Below are positions 1 through 7,965 of a DNA stretch of 64,000 bases, in pieces; the stretch's first letter is position 1, and every line of letters begins with the position of its first letter. The stretch covers positions 36,773-100,772 of the forward strand of contig JAUHWT010000019.1 in the NCBI GenBank assembly GCA_030427145.1, read 5' to 3'. The stretch is from Alphaproteobacteria bacterium (GTDB lineage: Bacteria; Pseudomonadota; Alphaproteobacteria; Rhodobacterales; Rhodobacteraceae). Below the pieces are notes generated by a model that saw nothing but the letters and a program-made list of their open reading frames with translations, was not told the DNA's origin and searched no databases. The position numbers and the translations under genes are program-made.

Positions 1-1
1 C

Positions 2-301
2 GCCGATCTGACCCGCAAATGGGACCGGCATATCGCCCATGACTTCGAGGTGGTGCCGGCAGGGATCGTGCCCCGTCTGAAGTGGCTTTTGCGGGCCGCT
101 GCGCTTGCGGCGTCGCCCCTGGCGGAGATCCCCACCATTGCCAGGACGGGGTATCTCAGCGGTTTTGGCGACCGGCTGCTGTGTTTGCGCGGGGTGGTGC
201 GCATCCGCTGGTACCGGGCCTGGAAGATGCTGCAGCTGGCTTTCGGGGCTGACGGGTCGCGCATGAGCGGTGGCTGGCACCAGACCGGCGGTCGGGGATA
301 G
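2..301 (+). CDS. C-terminal part of an unrecognised protein, cut by the window edge
   Basis: The frame is open from base 2 to a TAG stop at 299-301, so about 99 C-terminal residues are visible and the start lies outside the window. The piece has a hydrophobic Leu/Ala-rich segment around WLLRAAALAASPLAEIPTIA and ends in a Gly/Arg-rich tail. A GTG at 50 could be a start, but the open frame continues upstream of it and no ribosome-binding site precedes it, so I read this as a truncated gene. No motif allows a functional assignment. Confidence 0.5.
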   Translation, partial: ADLTRKWDRHIAHDFEVVPAGIVPRLKWLLRAAALAASPLAEIPTIARTGYLSGFGDRLLCLRGVVRIRWYRAWKMLQLAFGADGSRMSGGWHQTGGRG

Positions 302-326
302 TGCCCCGGTCCGGGACCCTTTTGTC

Positions 327-389
327 CTAAAACCCCTCCACCACGATTTTGCCCCTGGCCTGACCTGTTTCCACAAGCCGGTGGGCCTC
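327..389 (-). pseudogene. C-terminal remnant of a quinone-oxidoreductase-like (MDR) gene
   Basis: On the minus strand the 20 codons before the TAG at 327-329 read EAHRLVETGQ then ARGKIVVEGF. This matches the usual C-terminal end of medium-chain zinc-type dehydrogenases and NADPH:quinone reductases, where an AHRLME-type helix is followed by GKIVL. Upstream the frame continues only to about 515, with residues unlike this family, and then meets a TGA, so the catalytic and Rossmann domains are absent. I infer a decayed or truncated gene. A short native protein cannot be excluded, because no start with a ribosome-binding site was found. Confidence 0.4.
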
Positions 390-521
390 ACGGATGGATG
401 CCTGGAGCCGGACTGTCACCTGCATCAGGGCCGCAGCCCGTCTCTTTTTGGCATCAGCGAAAGCGACGGAGAACGGGAGAAGACACCGACGCCTGCTGAA
501 GCTTTTCGATCCTGCGGGCCA

Positions 522-722
522 TCAGAAAGGGTTTTCCTCATCAGGGTCGACCATGCCGCGCCCGTGGCACTGCCAGCAGGGCCACTGGAAATGAAGTTTC
601 CCATCCGGCTGCCGTTCAACCTGATTGCCGTTGCAGGTAAAGCAAAAGGTCAGAGACCTGCCCTGATGGATAATATCGGCCGTGTGTATGGTGATATCGT
701 CATCGATCCGTTTTCTCGGCAT
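522..722 (-). CDS. 66-residue CxxC zinc-ribbon-like protein
   Basis: This small gene has an excellent ribosome-binding site: on the minus strand GGGGGAAGAGA lies directly before the ATG at 722. The product starts MPRKRIDDDITIHTADI and contains a first motif CFTC and a second motif CWQCHGRG about 20 residues later. That is a four-cysteine arrangement typical of a zinc ribbon or DnaJ-type zinc-binding knuckle. The charged tail DPDEENPF closes the protein. I do not recognise a named family. It lies downstream of the NucS-like gene in the same direction, separated by a GC-rich hairpin, so it is probably its own transcription unit. Confidence 0.55.
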   Translation of the reverse strand: MPRKRIDDDITIHTADIIHQGRSLTFCFTCNGNQVERQPDGKLHFQWPCWQCHGRGMVDPDEENPF

Positions 723-743
723 TCTCTTCCCCCTTTCACGTGA

Positions 744-766
744 TAACAGCCCGCGCGGGCCTGTTA
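744..766 (-). terminator. GC-rich inverted repeat after the NucS-like gene
   Basis: TAACAG at 744-749 and CTGTTA at 761-766 flank the self-complementary core CCCGCGCGGG, giving a strong hairpin 110 bases after the stop of the nuclease-like gene. There is no T-tract on either strand, so intrinsic termination is only a possibility. Confidence 0.35.
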
Positions 767-875
767 CGTCAGGAATATGATCCTACGGCCAAACTGTCCG
801 GGTTGGCCATATACCGGTTGCAGGGGAGGGAGGCCCGGTTCCCTGCGGCAGAGATCCAAACAGGGCCGCGCGGGG

Positions 876-1940
876 CTAACCGGCGGGGCTGAAGGAGATT
901 TTCCTGTCGGGAAAGGCTTTGCCCAGGGCGGTCATGGCGTCGAGCCAGTCGCTGCCGCCCCACTGGTTGAGAAAGGCGTAGGTTTTACCGTTCAGCCGCA
1001 TGAGATCCGCGTCGTCGCAGAAATAGCGGATGGGGTCGAAGCGGCGGCCTTCGGCCGCGCGCATTTCACCGGCAAGGCGCAGGAACTCCTCCCGGCCGAC
1101 CTCACCCTCCACCGCGATGAGCGCCCGGTTTGAGCGCGGGCCGCAATGGGCCGCGACCTCCTCCGGTGCCACGCCGGTTTCCACCAGATACCGGAAGGTG
1201 CGGTGGATGACGCGGCGCTTGGGCTCGGCGGTGAAGCGGCTGTCGCCCAGGGTAAGGTCATAGCGGGTGTAATCGGCGCCACCCGCACGGGCGGCGCGCT
1301 CGCGGCGGGCCTTCTCGCGGACCTGAACCTGGTATTCAGCGGCCTCGGGCAGGGGGATGACCTGCTGCACGTCCACCAGCACCCGCCCGTCCAGCTCATA
1401 GGGCTGCAGGCGCACGCAGCTTATGTCGATGGCCCGTTCCAGAAGCCACAGAACGGAGCCGGTCAGCTCACGGGAAAATTCCGCGGAGGCCAGAACGATC
1501 CGCACGTCCTGGGCAAAGGCGTCCTCATCCGGCTCATCCCAGCCGAGAAACTCCAGCAGTTCGGCGCGGGCCTGGGAGCCATCGCTCCCCGAGGCGGCGA
1601 GATGGCGGGAGAAGGCGTCCACGGCCTGGTCAAAGGTCATGGTCGAGATCATGGCCGCGTAGCGGATGGCCTGAAGCTCCATGTGGCCGCCATCCTCGGT
1701 GCGTTTGAGCTCGATCACCACGGGATTGGCGTTGCGGTCGATCCCGAGCAGGTCGATCCGCCGCCGGGCGCCCTCCCAGTCCCCGAACTCCTCGGCGATG
1801 ACGAGGGTGTCGGGGGAGATGACGGCAATGTTTTCGCGCAAAAGCCGCTGCAGGTCGTGGCGTTCCCGCATCTGGACCCGTTCAAAGCTGGTTCTGTCGA
1901 GGGGGCGTATCCCTTCGCTGGCAAATTCGTAGATCGGCAT
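876..1940 (-). CDS. NucS/DUF91-like PD-(D/E)XK nuclease-fold protein
   Basis: The 354-residue product carries near residues 60-80 the sequence RRIDLLGIDRNANPVVIELK. This is the D-x(n)-E-x-K catalytic pattern of the PD-(D/E)XK superfamily, as in NucS and DUF91 proteins. It is followed by RYAAMIS, also typical of these domains. I chose the ATG at 1940 because it is preceded by CAGGGAGGGGCGTCC and begins MPIYEFASEGIRPL, a normal N-terminus for the family; the frame is open 153 bases further upstream but lacks a good start. The C-terminal half, rich in Arg and aromatic residues, is not recognised. Family members are endonucleases or DNA-repair factors; the substrate here is unknown. The gene stands alone. 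Confidence 0.6.
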   Translation of the reverse strand: MPIYEFASEGIRPLDRTSFERVQMRERHDLQRLLRENIAVISPDTLVIAEEFGDWEGARRRIDLLGIDRNANPVVIELKRTEDGGHMELQAIRYAAMISTMTFDQAVDAFSRHLAASGSDGSQARAELLEFLGWDEPDEDAFAQDVRIVLASAEFSRELTGSVLWLLERAIDISCVRLQPYELDGRVLVDVQQVIPLPEAAEYQVQVREKARRERAARAGGADYTRYDLTLGDSRFTAEPKRRVIHRTFRYLVETGVAPEEVAAHCGPRSNRALIAVEGEVGREEFLRLAGEMRAAEGRRFDPIRYFCDDADLMRLNGKTYAFLNQWGGSDWLDAMTALGKAFPDRKISFSPAG

Positions 1941-2052
1941 GGACGCCCCTCCCTGAGCCGGACATGGAGCCGCGTATTCAACCCTAACGCGAGCGTCAGG
2001 GCAAGCGGTGGCTTCATGCCCGGGGGAGGGGCGGGCAGGTGCGGATGCCGGA

Positions 2053-3087
2053 TCAGGAGGCGAGGTCGAGGACCATCCGGCCCTCGATTTCACCCTTTTT
2101 CATCCGCTGAAAGATCGTGTTGATCTCCTCAAGGGGGGCGGTGTCGATGGTGGCTTTCACCTGGCCGTCCCCGGCGAATTCCAGCGATTCCCGCAGGTCG
2201 AGACGGGTGCCCACGATTGACCCGCGCACCGTCACCCCGTTCAGCACCATGCCAAAGATGTTGAGCGGGAAGTCCCCGGGCGGCAGGCCGTTGAGGGAAA
2301 TCGTGCCGCCGCGGTCGACCATGCCGACGGCCTGTTCAAAGGCCTTTTCGCTGACCGCGGTGACGAGGGCGGCCTGAACCCCGCCGCCGGTTTCCCGCAC
2401 CACCGTGGCCGCGGGGTCCTCATCGGTCCGGGCGTTCACGGTCACCTTCGCGCCAAGGCGCCGGGCCAGGTCGAGCTTGGCGTCATCGACATCGACGGCC
2501 ACCACGTTCAGACCCATGGCCACGGCGTACTGCACCGCCATGTGGCCCAGCCCGCCGATGCCCGAGATTGCCACCGTGTCGCCGGGCCTGGTGTCGGTCA
2601 CCTTCAGGCCCTTGTAGACGGTCACACCGGCGCAGAGCACCGGTGCGATACTGTTGAAATCCACATTCGCGGGCAGGTGTCCGACATAGTCAGGGTCGGC
2701 AAGCACGTATTCCGCAAAACCGCCATTGACCGAATAGCCGGTGTTTTTCTGGCTTTTGCAGAGGGTTTCCCAGCCGCCGAGACAGTGCCGGCAGTGACCG
2801 CAGGCGGTATAGAGCCACGGCACGCCGACCCGGTCGCCCTCCTTCACATGGGTCACGCCCCGGCCCACGGCCGAGACATAACCCACCCCCTCATGACCGG
2901 GGATGAAGGGCGGTTCCGGTTTGACCGGCCAATCCCCGTTCGCGGCATGCAGGTCGGTGTGGCAGACACCGGAGGCCTGGATGGCGACCTGGATCATGCC
3001 GGGCTCGACCTCCGGAACCGGCGCCTCCTCAATCCGCAGGGGCGCGCCGAGTTCGCGGACAACGGCGGCTTTCATCGTCTTTGGCAT
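2053..3087 (-). CDS. adhP: Zinc-dependent alcohol dehydrogenase, AdhP type
   Basis: The 344-residue protein has the full set of medium-chain zinc alcohol dehydrogenase features. Catalytic zinc ligands lie in GVCHTDLHA (about 40-48) and GHEGVGYV (about 66-73). The structural-zinc cysteine cluster is [15 protein letters not shown] (about 96-110). The NAD-binding loop is GIGGLGHMA, near 175. It should oxidise ethanol and other primary alcohols with NAD+ in the cytoplasm. It starts 12 bases after the stop of the aldehyde dehydrogenase gene on the same strand, so the two form an operon that converts alcohols to carboxylic acids. Length and motifs are normal. Confidence 0.9.
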   Translation of the reverse strand: MPKTMKAAVVRELGAPLRIEEAPVPEVEPGMIQVAIQASGVCHTDLHAANGDWPVKPEPPFIPGHEGVGYVSAVGRGVTHVKEGDRVGVPWLYTACGHCRHCLGGWETLCKSQKNTGYSVNGGFAEYVLADPDYVGHLPANVDFNSIAPVLCAGVTVYKGLKVTDTRPGDTVAISGIGGLGHMAVQYAVAMGLNVVAVDVDDAKLDLARRLGAKVTVNARTDEDPAATVVRETGGGVQAALVTAVSEKAFEQAVGMVDRGGTISLNGLPPGDFPLNIFGMVLNGVTVRGSIVGTRLDLRESLEFAGDGQVKATIDTAPLEEINTIFQRMKKGEIEGRMVLDLAS

Positions 3088-3099
3088 TGTTGCGACTCC

Positions 3100-4620
3100 C
3101 TAGAAGAATCCGAGCTTGTTGGGGTTGTAGCTTACCAGCATGTTTTTGGTCTGTTGATAGTGGTCGAGCATCATGCGGTGATTTTCGCGTCCGATGCCGG
3201 ACTGTTTGTAGCCGCCAAAGGCCGCGTGTGCGGGATAGGCGTGATAGTTGTTGACCCATACCCGGCCCGCCTCGATGCCACGGCCAAAACGGTAGCAGGT
3301 GTTCATGTCCCGCGACCAGACCCCGGCGCCGAGCCCGTACATCGTGTCATTGGCCAGCGCCATGGCCTCCCCGGCATCCTTAAAAGTGGTCACGGAGACG
3401 ACCGGGCCGAAGATCTCCTCCTGAAAGACGCGCATTTTGTTGTGGCCCTTCAGGATGGTGGGCTGGATGTAGAAGCCGTTTTCCAGATCGCCCGTCATTT
3501 GGGCAGCGGCCCCGCCGGTGAGAACCTCCGCGCCCTCCTCGACGCCGATGGTCAGATAGGAGAGGATTTTCTCCTGCTGCTCCGCACTGGCCTGGGCGCC
3601 CACCATGGTGGCGGGATCGCGCGGGTCACCCTGTTTGATGGCTTTCACGCGCGCGATGCAGCGCTCGATAAAGGCCTCGTAGATGTCCTCCTGGATCAGC
3701 GCGCGGCTGGGGCAGGTGCAGACCTCGCCCTGGTTGAAGGCAAAGAGCACGAAGCCCTCCACGGCCTTGTCAAGAAACGCGTCATCCTGGGCCATCACGT
3801 CGGAGAAGAAGATGTTGGGGGATTTTCCACCCAGTTCCAGCGTGACCGGAATCAGGTTCTCGGTGGCGTATTTCATGATCATGCGGCCCGTTTGCGTCGA
3901 GCCGGTGAAGGCGATCTTGGCGATGCGGGAGGACTGCGCCAGTGGTGCGCCCACCTCGGCCCCGTAGCCGTTGACGATGTTCAGGACACCCGGCGGCAGC
4001 AGGTCGCCAATGATTTCCGCCAGAACCATGATGGCGGCGGGGGTCTGTTCGGCGGGTTTGAGGACGATGCAGTTGCCCGCGGCCAGCGCCGGGGCGAGTT
4101 TCCAGGCGGCCATCAGGATCGAGAAGTTCCACGGGATGATCTGGCCCACGACGCCGAGCGGCTCATGGTAGTGATAGGCGACGGTATCCGCGTCGATCTC
4201 GCTCATCGTGCCTTCCTGACCACGCAGAATGCCCGCGAAATAGCGGAAATGATCGGCCGAAAGGGGGATGTCGGCGGCCATGGTCTCGCGGATGGGTTTG
4301 CCGTTGTCCCAGGTCTCCGCCGTGGCGAGGCGTTCGAGACTGGCGTCGATCGCATCGGCGATTTTGAGCAGGATGTTCGCCCGCTCCGCCGCCGGCGTGG
4401 CCCCCCAGGCGGTTTTCGCCCCATGGGCCGCATCCAGTGCCAGGTCCACATCCGCCGCACCCGAGCGGGCCACCTCACAGACGATGGCGCCGGTGATGGG
4501 CGTAATGTTGTCGAAATACACTCCGCTGACAGGGGGCGTGAATGTGCCGCCGATGTAATTGTCGTAGCGGGTTTTGAAGGGGGACGTGAAACGCGTGTCG
4601 ACCTGGGTCATCTCATTCAT
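3100..4620 (-). CDS. NAD-dependent aldehyde dehydrogenase (ExaC/AcoD type)
   Basis: The 506-residue protein is a full-length aldehyde dehydrogenase. It shows the substrate/cofactor motif [20 protein letters not shown], the NAD-binding [10 protein letters not shown], the catalytic glutamate in LELGGKSPN, and the catalytic cysteine in [15 protein letters not shown]. The Cys-Thr-Cys-Pro pattern and the N-terminal residues match the acetaldehyde dehydrogenases of ethanol and acetoin metabolism. It is first in the two-gene operon with adhP. A GAF/Fis-type regulator similar to the N- and C-terminal parts of AcoR is encoded 1.2 kb away and is a plausible controller. No sigma-54 (-24/-12) promoter was found upstream. 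Confidence 0.9.
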   Translation of the reverse strand: MNEMTQVDTRFTSPFKTRYDNYIGGTFTPPVSGVYFDNITPITGAIVCEVARSGAADVDLALDAAHGAKTAWGATPAAERANILLKIADAIDASLERLATAETWDNGKPIRETMAADIPLSADHFRYFAGILRGQEGTMSEIDADTVAYHYHEPLGVVGQIIPWNFSILMAAWKLAPALAAGNCIVLKPAEQTPAAIMVLAEIIGDLLPPGVLNIVNGYGAEVGAPLAQSSRIAKIAFTGSTQTGRMIMKYATENLIPVTLELGGKSPNIFFSDVMAQDDAFLDKAVEGFVLFAFNQGEVCTCPSRALIQEDIYEAFIERCIARVKAIKQGDPRDPATMVGAQASAEQQEKILSYLTIGVEEGAEVLTGGAAAQMTGDLENGFYIQPTILKGHNKMRVFQEEIFGPVVSVTTFKDAGEAMALANDTMYGLGAGVWSRDMNTCYRFGRGIEAGRVWVNNYHAYPAHAAFGGYKQSGIGRENHRMMLDHYQQTKNMLVSYNPNKLGFF

Positions 4621-4946
4621 GGGTTTTTCCTCCGTTATGCGCCCGACTCCCGTGTTCGGGTCTGGAATGACCCTGGCGGCCGGGACGGTGGGCTGTCAGC
4701 CGGGGTGGCGCGGTTTGGGGCGGGGATGTGTTTCAGAACCGGGACAGGTCGGGGCGGTTTTTCGCGAAGTACCGCCGGTTCGGGGACCTGGACGGGTCAC
4801 ATGCCCTGGAACCGGTTCCCGGAGCGGCGTGTTGTTCCGTGGAGAGGGCCCAGCCCGTTTTCCTTTCATGCCGATGGGCCGGACCCGACACGGATGCATG
4901 GCCGCCGGCCCGCCGGCATGGCGGCCCGTGACAGGAAGGCAGGACC
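4621..4946. other. Divergent intergenic region between ALDH and glutaredoxin-MauE genes
   Basis: This 326-base GC-rich stretch separates two divergent genes and must hold both promoters. Several short frames cross it in both directions but none has a ribosome-binding site or a recognisable motif. I see no clear operator, terminator or RNA element. Confidence 0.4.
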
Positions 4947-5768
4947 ATGACCTCTACCGATATTGCCATCGACGGCCCCGATACCGCCCGCGCAAAAAGC
5001 CGGGAGACGGGCAAAACGGCGGCGCTCTACCGCATGGACATGCCCGGGCATCTCTGCCCCTTCGGGCTGAAATCGAGATCCCTGCTGAAGCGCCGGGGTT
5101 ATGAAATCGACGACAACCTGCTGACAAGCCGGGAGGAGGTGGACGCTTTTCTGGAGGCGCACGGGGTGGAGACGAGCCCCCAGACCTTTATCGACGGTGA
5201 GCGGATCGGCGGCTATTCCGGGCTGAAAAAGCATTTCGGGCTGAAGGTCCTGGGCGGGGATGAGACGACCTATACGCCGGTGGTGGCGATTTTCGGCGCG
5301 ACCGCGCTGATGGCCCTGGCGGTCGTTCTGAACCTTTATGACGGTTTCCCCGTCGCGACTTTCCTCAAATGGTTCTTCGCCATCTCGATGGTGGCCCTGG
5401 CGATCCAGAAACTGCAGGATGTGGAGGGGTTCGTGAACGGGTTCCTTGGCTATGACCTGCTGGCCCGGCGTTACGTGCCCTATGGCTACGCCTATCCCTT
5501 TCTGGAGCTTTATGCGGGTATTGGCATGATGGTTCTGATCGGGTCCGGCAGTCCGCTGATCTGGCTGGTGGCGCCGGTGGGTGTTTTCATTGGCACCATT
5601 GGGGCGGTCAGTGTCATCAAGGCGGCCTATATCGACGGGCGCGATCTGAAATGCGCCTGTGTCGGGGGCGGGTCGAATGTACCGCTGGGGGCGATCTCGC
5701 TCAGTGAAAACCTGATTATGGCCGGTATGGGCCTGTGGATGCTTGGTCTGTGGTTCGTGACGGCCTGA
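4947..5768 (+). CDS. Glutaredoxin-MauE/DoxX fusion membrane protein
   Basis: The 273-residue protein joins two domains. Residues about 25-100 form a glutaredoxin fold with CPFGLKSR (a single active-site cysteine, CxxG instead of CxxC) and the glutathione-site sequence TSPQTFIDGERIGGYSGL. Residues about 108-272 hold four or five membrane helices of the MauE/DoxX type, including YGYAYPFLELYAGIGMMVL, and a loop KCACVGGGSNVPLG that carries the cysteine pair typical of MauE. MauE proteins take part in disulfide formation or maturation of periplasmic redox proteins. The fusion suggests electron transfer between cytoplasmic glutathione and a membrane thiol centre. The start is the ATG after GACAGGAAGGCAGGACC. 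Confidence 0.75.
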   Translation: MTSTDIAIDGPDTARAKSRETGKTAALYRMDMPGHLCPFGLKSRSLLKRRGYEIDDNLLTSREEVDAFLEAHGVETSPQTFIDGERIGGYSGLKKHFGLKVLGGDETTYTPVVAIFGATALMALAVVLNLYDGFPVATFLKWFFAISMVALAIQKLQDVEGFVNGFLGYDLLARRYVPYGYAYPFLELYAGIGMMVLIGSGSPLIWLVAPVGVFIGTIGAVSVIKAAYIDGRDLKCACVGGGSNVPLGAISLSENLIMAGMGLWMLGLWFVTA

Positions 5769-5781
5769 CGGCCCTGTTCGC

Positions 5782-6717
5782 TCAGTTTCCCAGTCCCAGG
5801 CGCTTCATGCGGCGGTAGAGGGTGGCGCGGCCCACGCCCAGGGCGCGGGCGGCCTCCGAGACATTGCCGTTTGCCCGGGCCAGAGCCCGTATCACGGCGG
5901 CGCGTTCGCCCTTCTCGAAGCCGGACGGGCCGTCACCGCGGCCGAACAGGTCCGGGGCCGGGCGGGGTTTCAGGGCGCCGTCGGGCTCAAGCCCGAAGGC
6001 CCTGCGCGCGTCGCGGGTGGCGCCGACCACGATGTCATCGGCATCCACGGCCAGAAGCGCACCGCCGCCCGCGCCGCCCTCTCCCGCCACGATGATGCGG
6101 GCTTTGGGCCAGGAGGCGCGGAAGAAATCGGCCTCGATGGCCCGGGCGGTTTCCTCCACCATGGCCGTTGTCAGCCGGTTGTAGCTCTCGGTCTGGTCGG
6201 CGCGGGCCGAGGAGACGTCCAAAGCGGCCAGCAGGCGTCCGTCGGGGCCAAAAATGGGCGCGTCCATGCAACTCATGCCGATATTGCGGGCCAGGAAATG
6301 CTCATCGCGGTGGATGGTGACCTGGCGGCGCTCGGTTAGACAGGTGCCGATGCCATTGGTGCCCTCGGCGGCCTCGCTCCAGTCGGAGCCAGGGCAGAGC
6401 CCCCAGTCCTGGAATGTTTCCTCATCCGCTTCGGGACAGCGCTGGTCGAGGACAATGCCGTCCGCATCGGTCAGCAGAACCGCGCAGCCCGCGTTCCCCA
6501 CCAGGCCAAACAGCCGGTCGAGGCGTGGCTCGGCCACCCGCATGAAGTGTTCCAGCCTTTCGCGACGCTCCTTCAGGCCGGCCGCGTCAAGCCGTTCGCC
6601 GGAGGTTCCGGTGGCGGGATCCAGCCCGTGGCGCTCCGCCGAACGCGACCAGGAGGCGGCAAGAGGAGAGCGCGCGGCCGCGGAGCGCGACTGCACCGTG
6701 CTCATCACCTTTTCCAC
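5782..6717 (-). CDS. GAF-domain regulator with Fis-type HTH, lacking the AAA+ domain
   Basis: The 311-residue protein has an AcoR-like N-terminal half. This includes a GAF domain (about 75-190) with the family motif AAEGTNGIGTCL, then IHRDEHFLARN and SCMDAPIFGPDGRLLAALD. Its C-terminal helix-turn-helix is of the Fis type, NGNVSEAARALGVGRATLYR. The sigma-54-activating AAA+ domain, with its GAFTGA loop and Walker motifs, is missing; the linker of about 60 residues between GAF and HTH is too short for it. The protein therefore cannot act as a classical sigma-54 activator. It converges on the glutaredoxin-MauE gene (13 bases apart) and probably responds to a small metabolite linked to the nearby alcohol/aldehyde pathway. 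The GTG at 6717 or the ATG at 6705 could be the start. Confidence 0.75.
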   Translation of the reverse strand: MEKVMSTVQSRSAAARSPLAASWSRSAERHGLDPATGTSGERLDAAGLKERRERLEHFMRVAEPRLDRLFGLVGNAGCAVLLTDADGIVLDQRCPEADEETFQDWGLCPGSDWSEAAEGTNGIGTCLTERRQVTIHRDEHFLARNIGMSCMDAPIFGPDGRLLAALDVSSARADQTESYNRLTTAMVEETARAIEADFFRASWPKARIIVAGEGGAGGGALLAVDADDIVVGATRDARRAFGLEPDGALKPRPAPDLFGRGDGPSGFEKGERAAVIRALARANGNVSEAARALGVGRATLYRRMKRLGLGN

Positions 6718-7037
6718 GTGACTGGTCCTGTTCCCGGAGATGTTCCGTCCCTCCTCCCGGGCGGAACAATACCCTCCCGCCGCGGGGCTGGCAATTTTTT
6801 AGCGTGCCGGACGTGGTGCGGAGGGCGGGAAGCCCGTTAACCTTTTTACGTTTACCAACCGCTCAAAAAGGCCTCTTTCCCGTCATTTTCATGTGACCTG
6901 GCAGGAACAGAAGGAGAAAATTGTGATGTGCGTTATTCATTCCCTAAATAAGCGGTGCTATGGCCCCCATATACCTGTTACGATACCGGAATGGTTGCGG
7001 AAATGTGTTCAGGGCATGTGTGTTTGGGTAATGTGGT
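6718..7037. other. Divergent intergenic region upstream of the EPS locus
   Basis: This 320-base stretch lies between the GAF regulator and the ExeA-like ATPase gene. The right half, from about 6840 to 7035, is clearly richer in A+T than the neighbouring genes and is the likely promoter of the first EPS operon. A TTAACC half-site lies at about 6838-6843, but there is no complete CtrA-type box. No small gene is supported. Confidence 0.35.
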
Positions 7038-7889
7038 ATGGGAATGTCGGGTACCTTGAAAATCTATGACGATCATTTTGGACTGACGGAACGGCCGTTT
7101 ACGCTGCTGCCCGATCCCGATTTCCTCTACTGGTCCGACAACCATACCCGCGCCTATGCCATGCTCGAATACGGCATGCTGACCCATGCGCCGCTCACGG
7201 TGATCACCGGAGAAATCGGGGCGGGCAAGACCACGCTTCTGCGTCATCTGCTGCGCTCCCTGCCCGAGGAGTTCACCGTAGGGCTGATTTCCAACGCCCA
7301 GGGCAACCGGGGCGAGCTTTTGCACTGGGTTTTGATGGCTTTGGGCGTGCCCACCTCCAGCAACGCATCCTATGTGGAGCTGTTCGCGCTCTTTCAGGAC
7401 TTCCTGATCGAGGAATACGCTGCCGGACGGCGGACCATGCTGATCTTTGATGAGGCGCAGAACCTGGCGGTGGAGACGCTGGAGGAGCTGCGCATGTTCT
7501 CCAACATCAACGCCGACAAGGATGAGCTTATCCAGATGGTTCTGGTGGGCCAGCCGGAGCTGCGCGATCTTATCGCCCAGCCACGCCTTGTGCAGTTCGC
7601 CCAGAGGATTGCCGCGGAATACCATCTGCCGGGCATGACCGCCGAACAGGTTCAGGACTACATCAACCACCGGCTCAGCGTGGCCGGGGCCGATCATGAA
7701 ATTTTTACTCCCGCCGCCTGCGAATGTGTGTATCAGGCGTCGCGGGGGGTGCCGCGGCTCGTAAACCAGATTTGCGATTACGCGCTGGTATACGCGTTTA
7801 CCGATGGTAAGGACATTGTGGATGCCGCCGTGATTGAGCAGGTCGCGACGGATCGACGCATGCATGGCAATCTGAAACTGGCGGTCTGA
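7038..7889 (+). CDS. ExeA/GspA-like AAA ATPase of an exosortase-type EPS locus
   Basis: The 283-residue protein begins with the typical ExeA N-terminus (YDDHFGLTERPFTLLPDPDF). It carries Walker A GEIGAGKTT at 58-66, Walker B MLIFDEAQNL near 134-143, and a sensor segment VLVGQPELRDL. The C-terminal YQASRGVPRLVNQICD belongs to the winged-helix part of this family. Homologues sit in PEP-CTERM/exosortase EPS loci next to the chain-length and tyrosine-kinase genes, exactly as here, and are thought to energise polymer assembly. It lacks the peptidoglycan-binding C-terminal extension of GspA. It is the first gene of a probable operon running to about 14 kb. ATG at 7044 is an alternative start. Confidence 0.8.
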   Translation: MGMSGTLKIYDDHFGLTERPFTLLPDPDFLYWSDNHTRAYAMLEYGMLTHAPLTVITGEIGAGKTTLLRHLLRSLPEEFTVGLISNAQGNRGELLHWVLMALGVPTSSNASYVELFALFQDFLIEEYAAGRRTMLIFDEAQNLAVETLEELRMFSNINADKDELIQMVLVGQPELRDLIAQPRLVQFAQRIAAEYHLPGMTAEQVQDYINHRLSVAGADHEIFTPAACECVYQASRGVPRLVNQICDYALVYAFTDGKDIVDAAVIEQVATDRRMHGNLKLAV

Positions 7890-7965
7890 GGCCGCTTTCG
7901 GAAACATATCGGGTGGCCCGGCGCGCGGTCACCGGCAGGAACGTTACGGATGGCAGAGTAAAACG

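Noticed and set aside
2542..4950. 802-codon open frame on the plus strand across adhP and the aldehyde dehydrogenase
   Set aside because: It is antisense to two genes with full catalytic motifs. Long antisense frames are common in GC-rich DNA, and the translation has no motif.
5782..6717. Sigma-54-dependent activator AcoR
   Set aside because: The AAA+ domain with Walker motifs and GAFTGA loop is absent, and no -24/-12 promoter was seen nearby.
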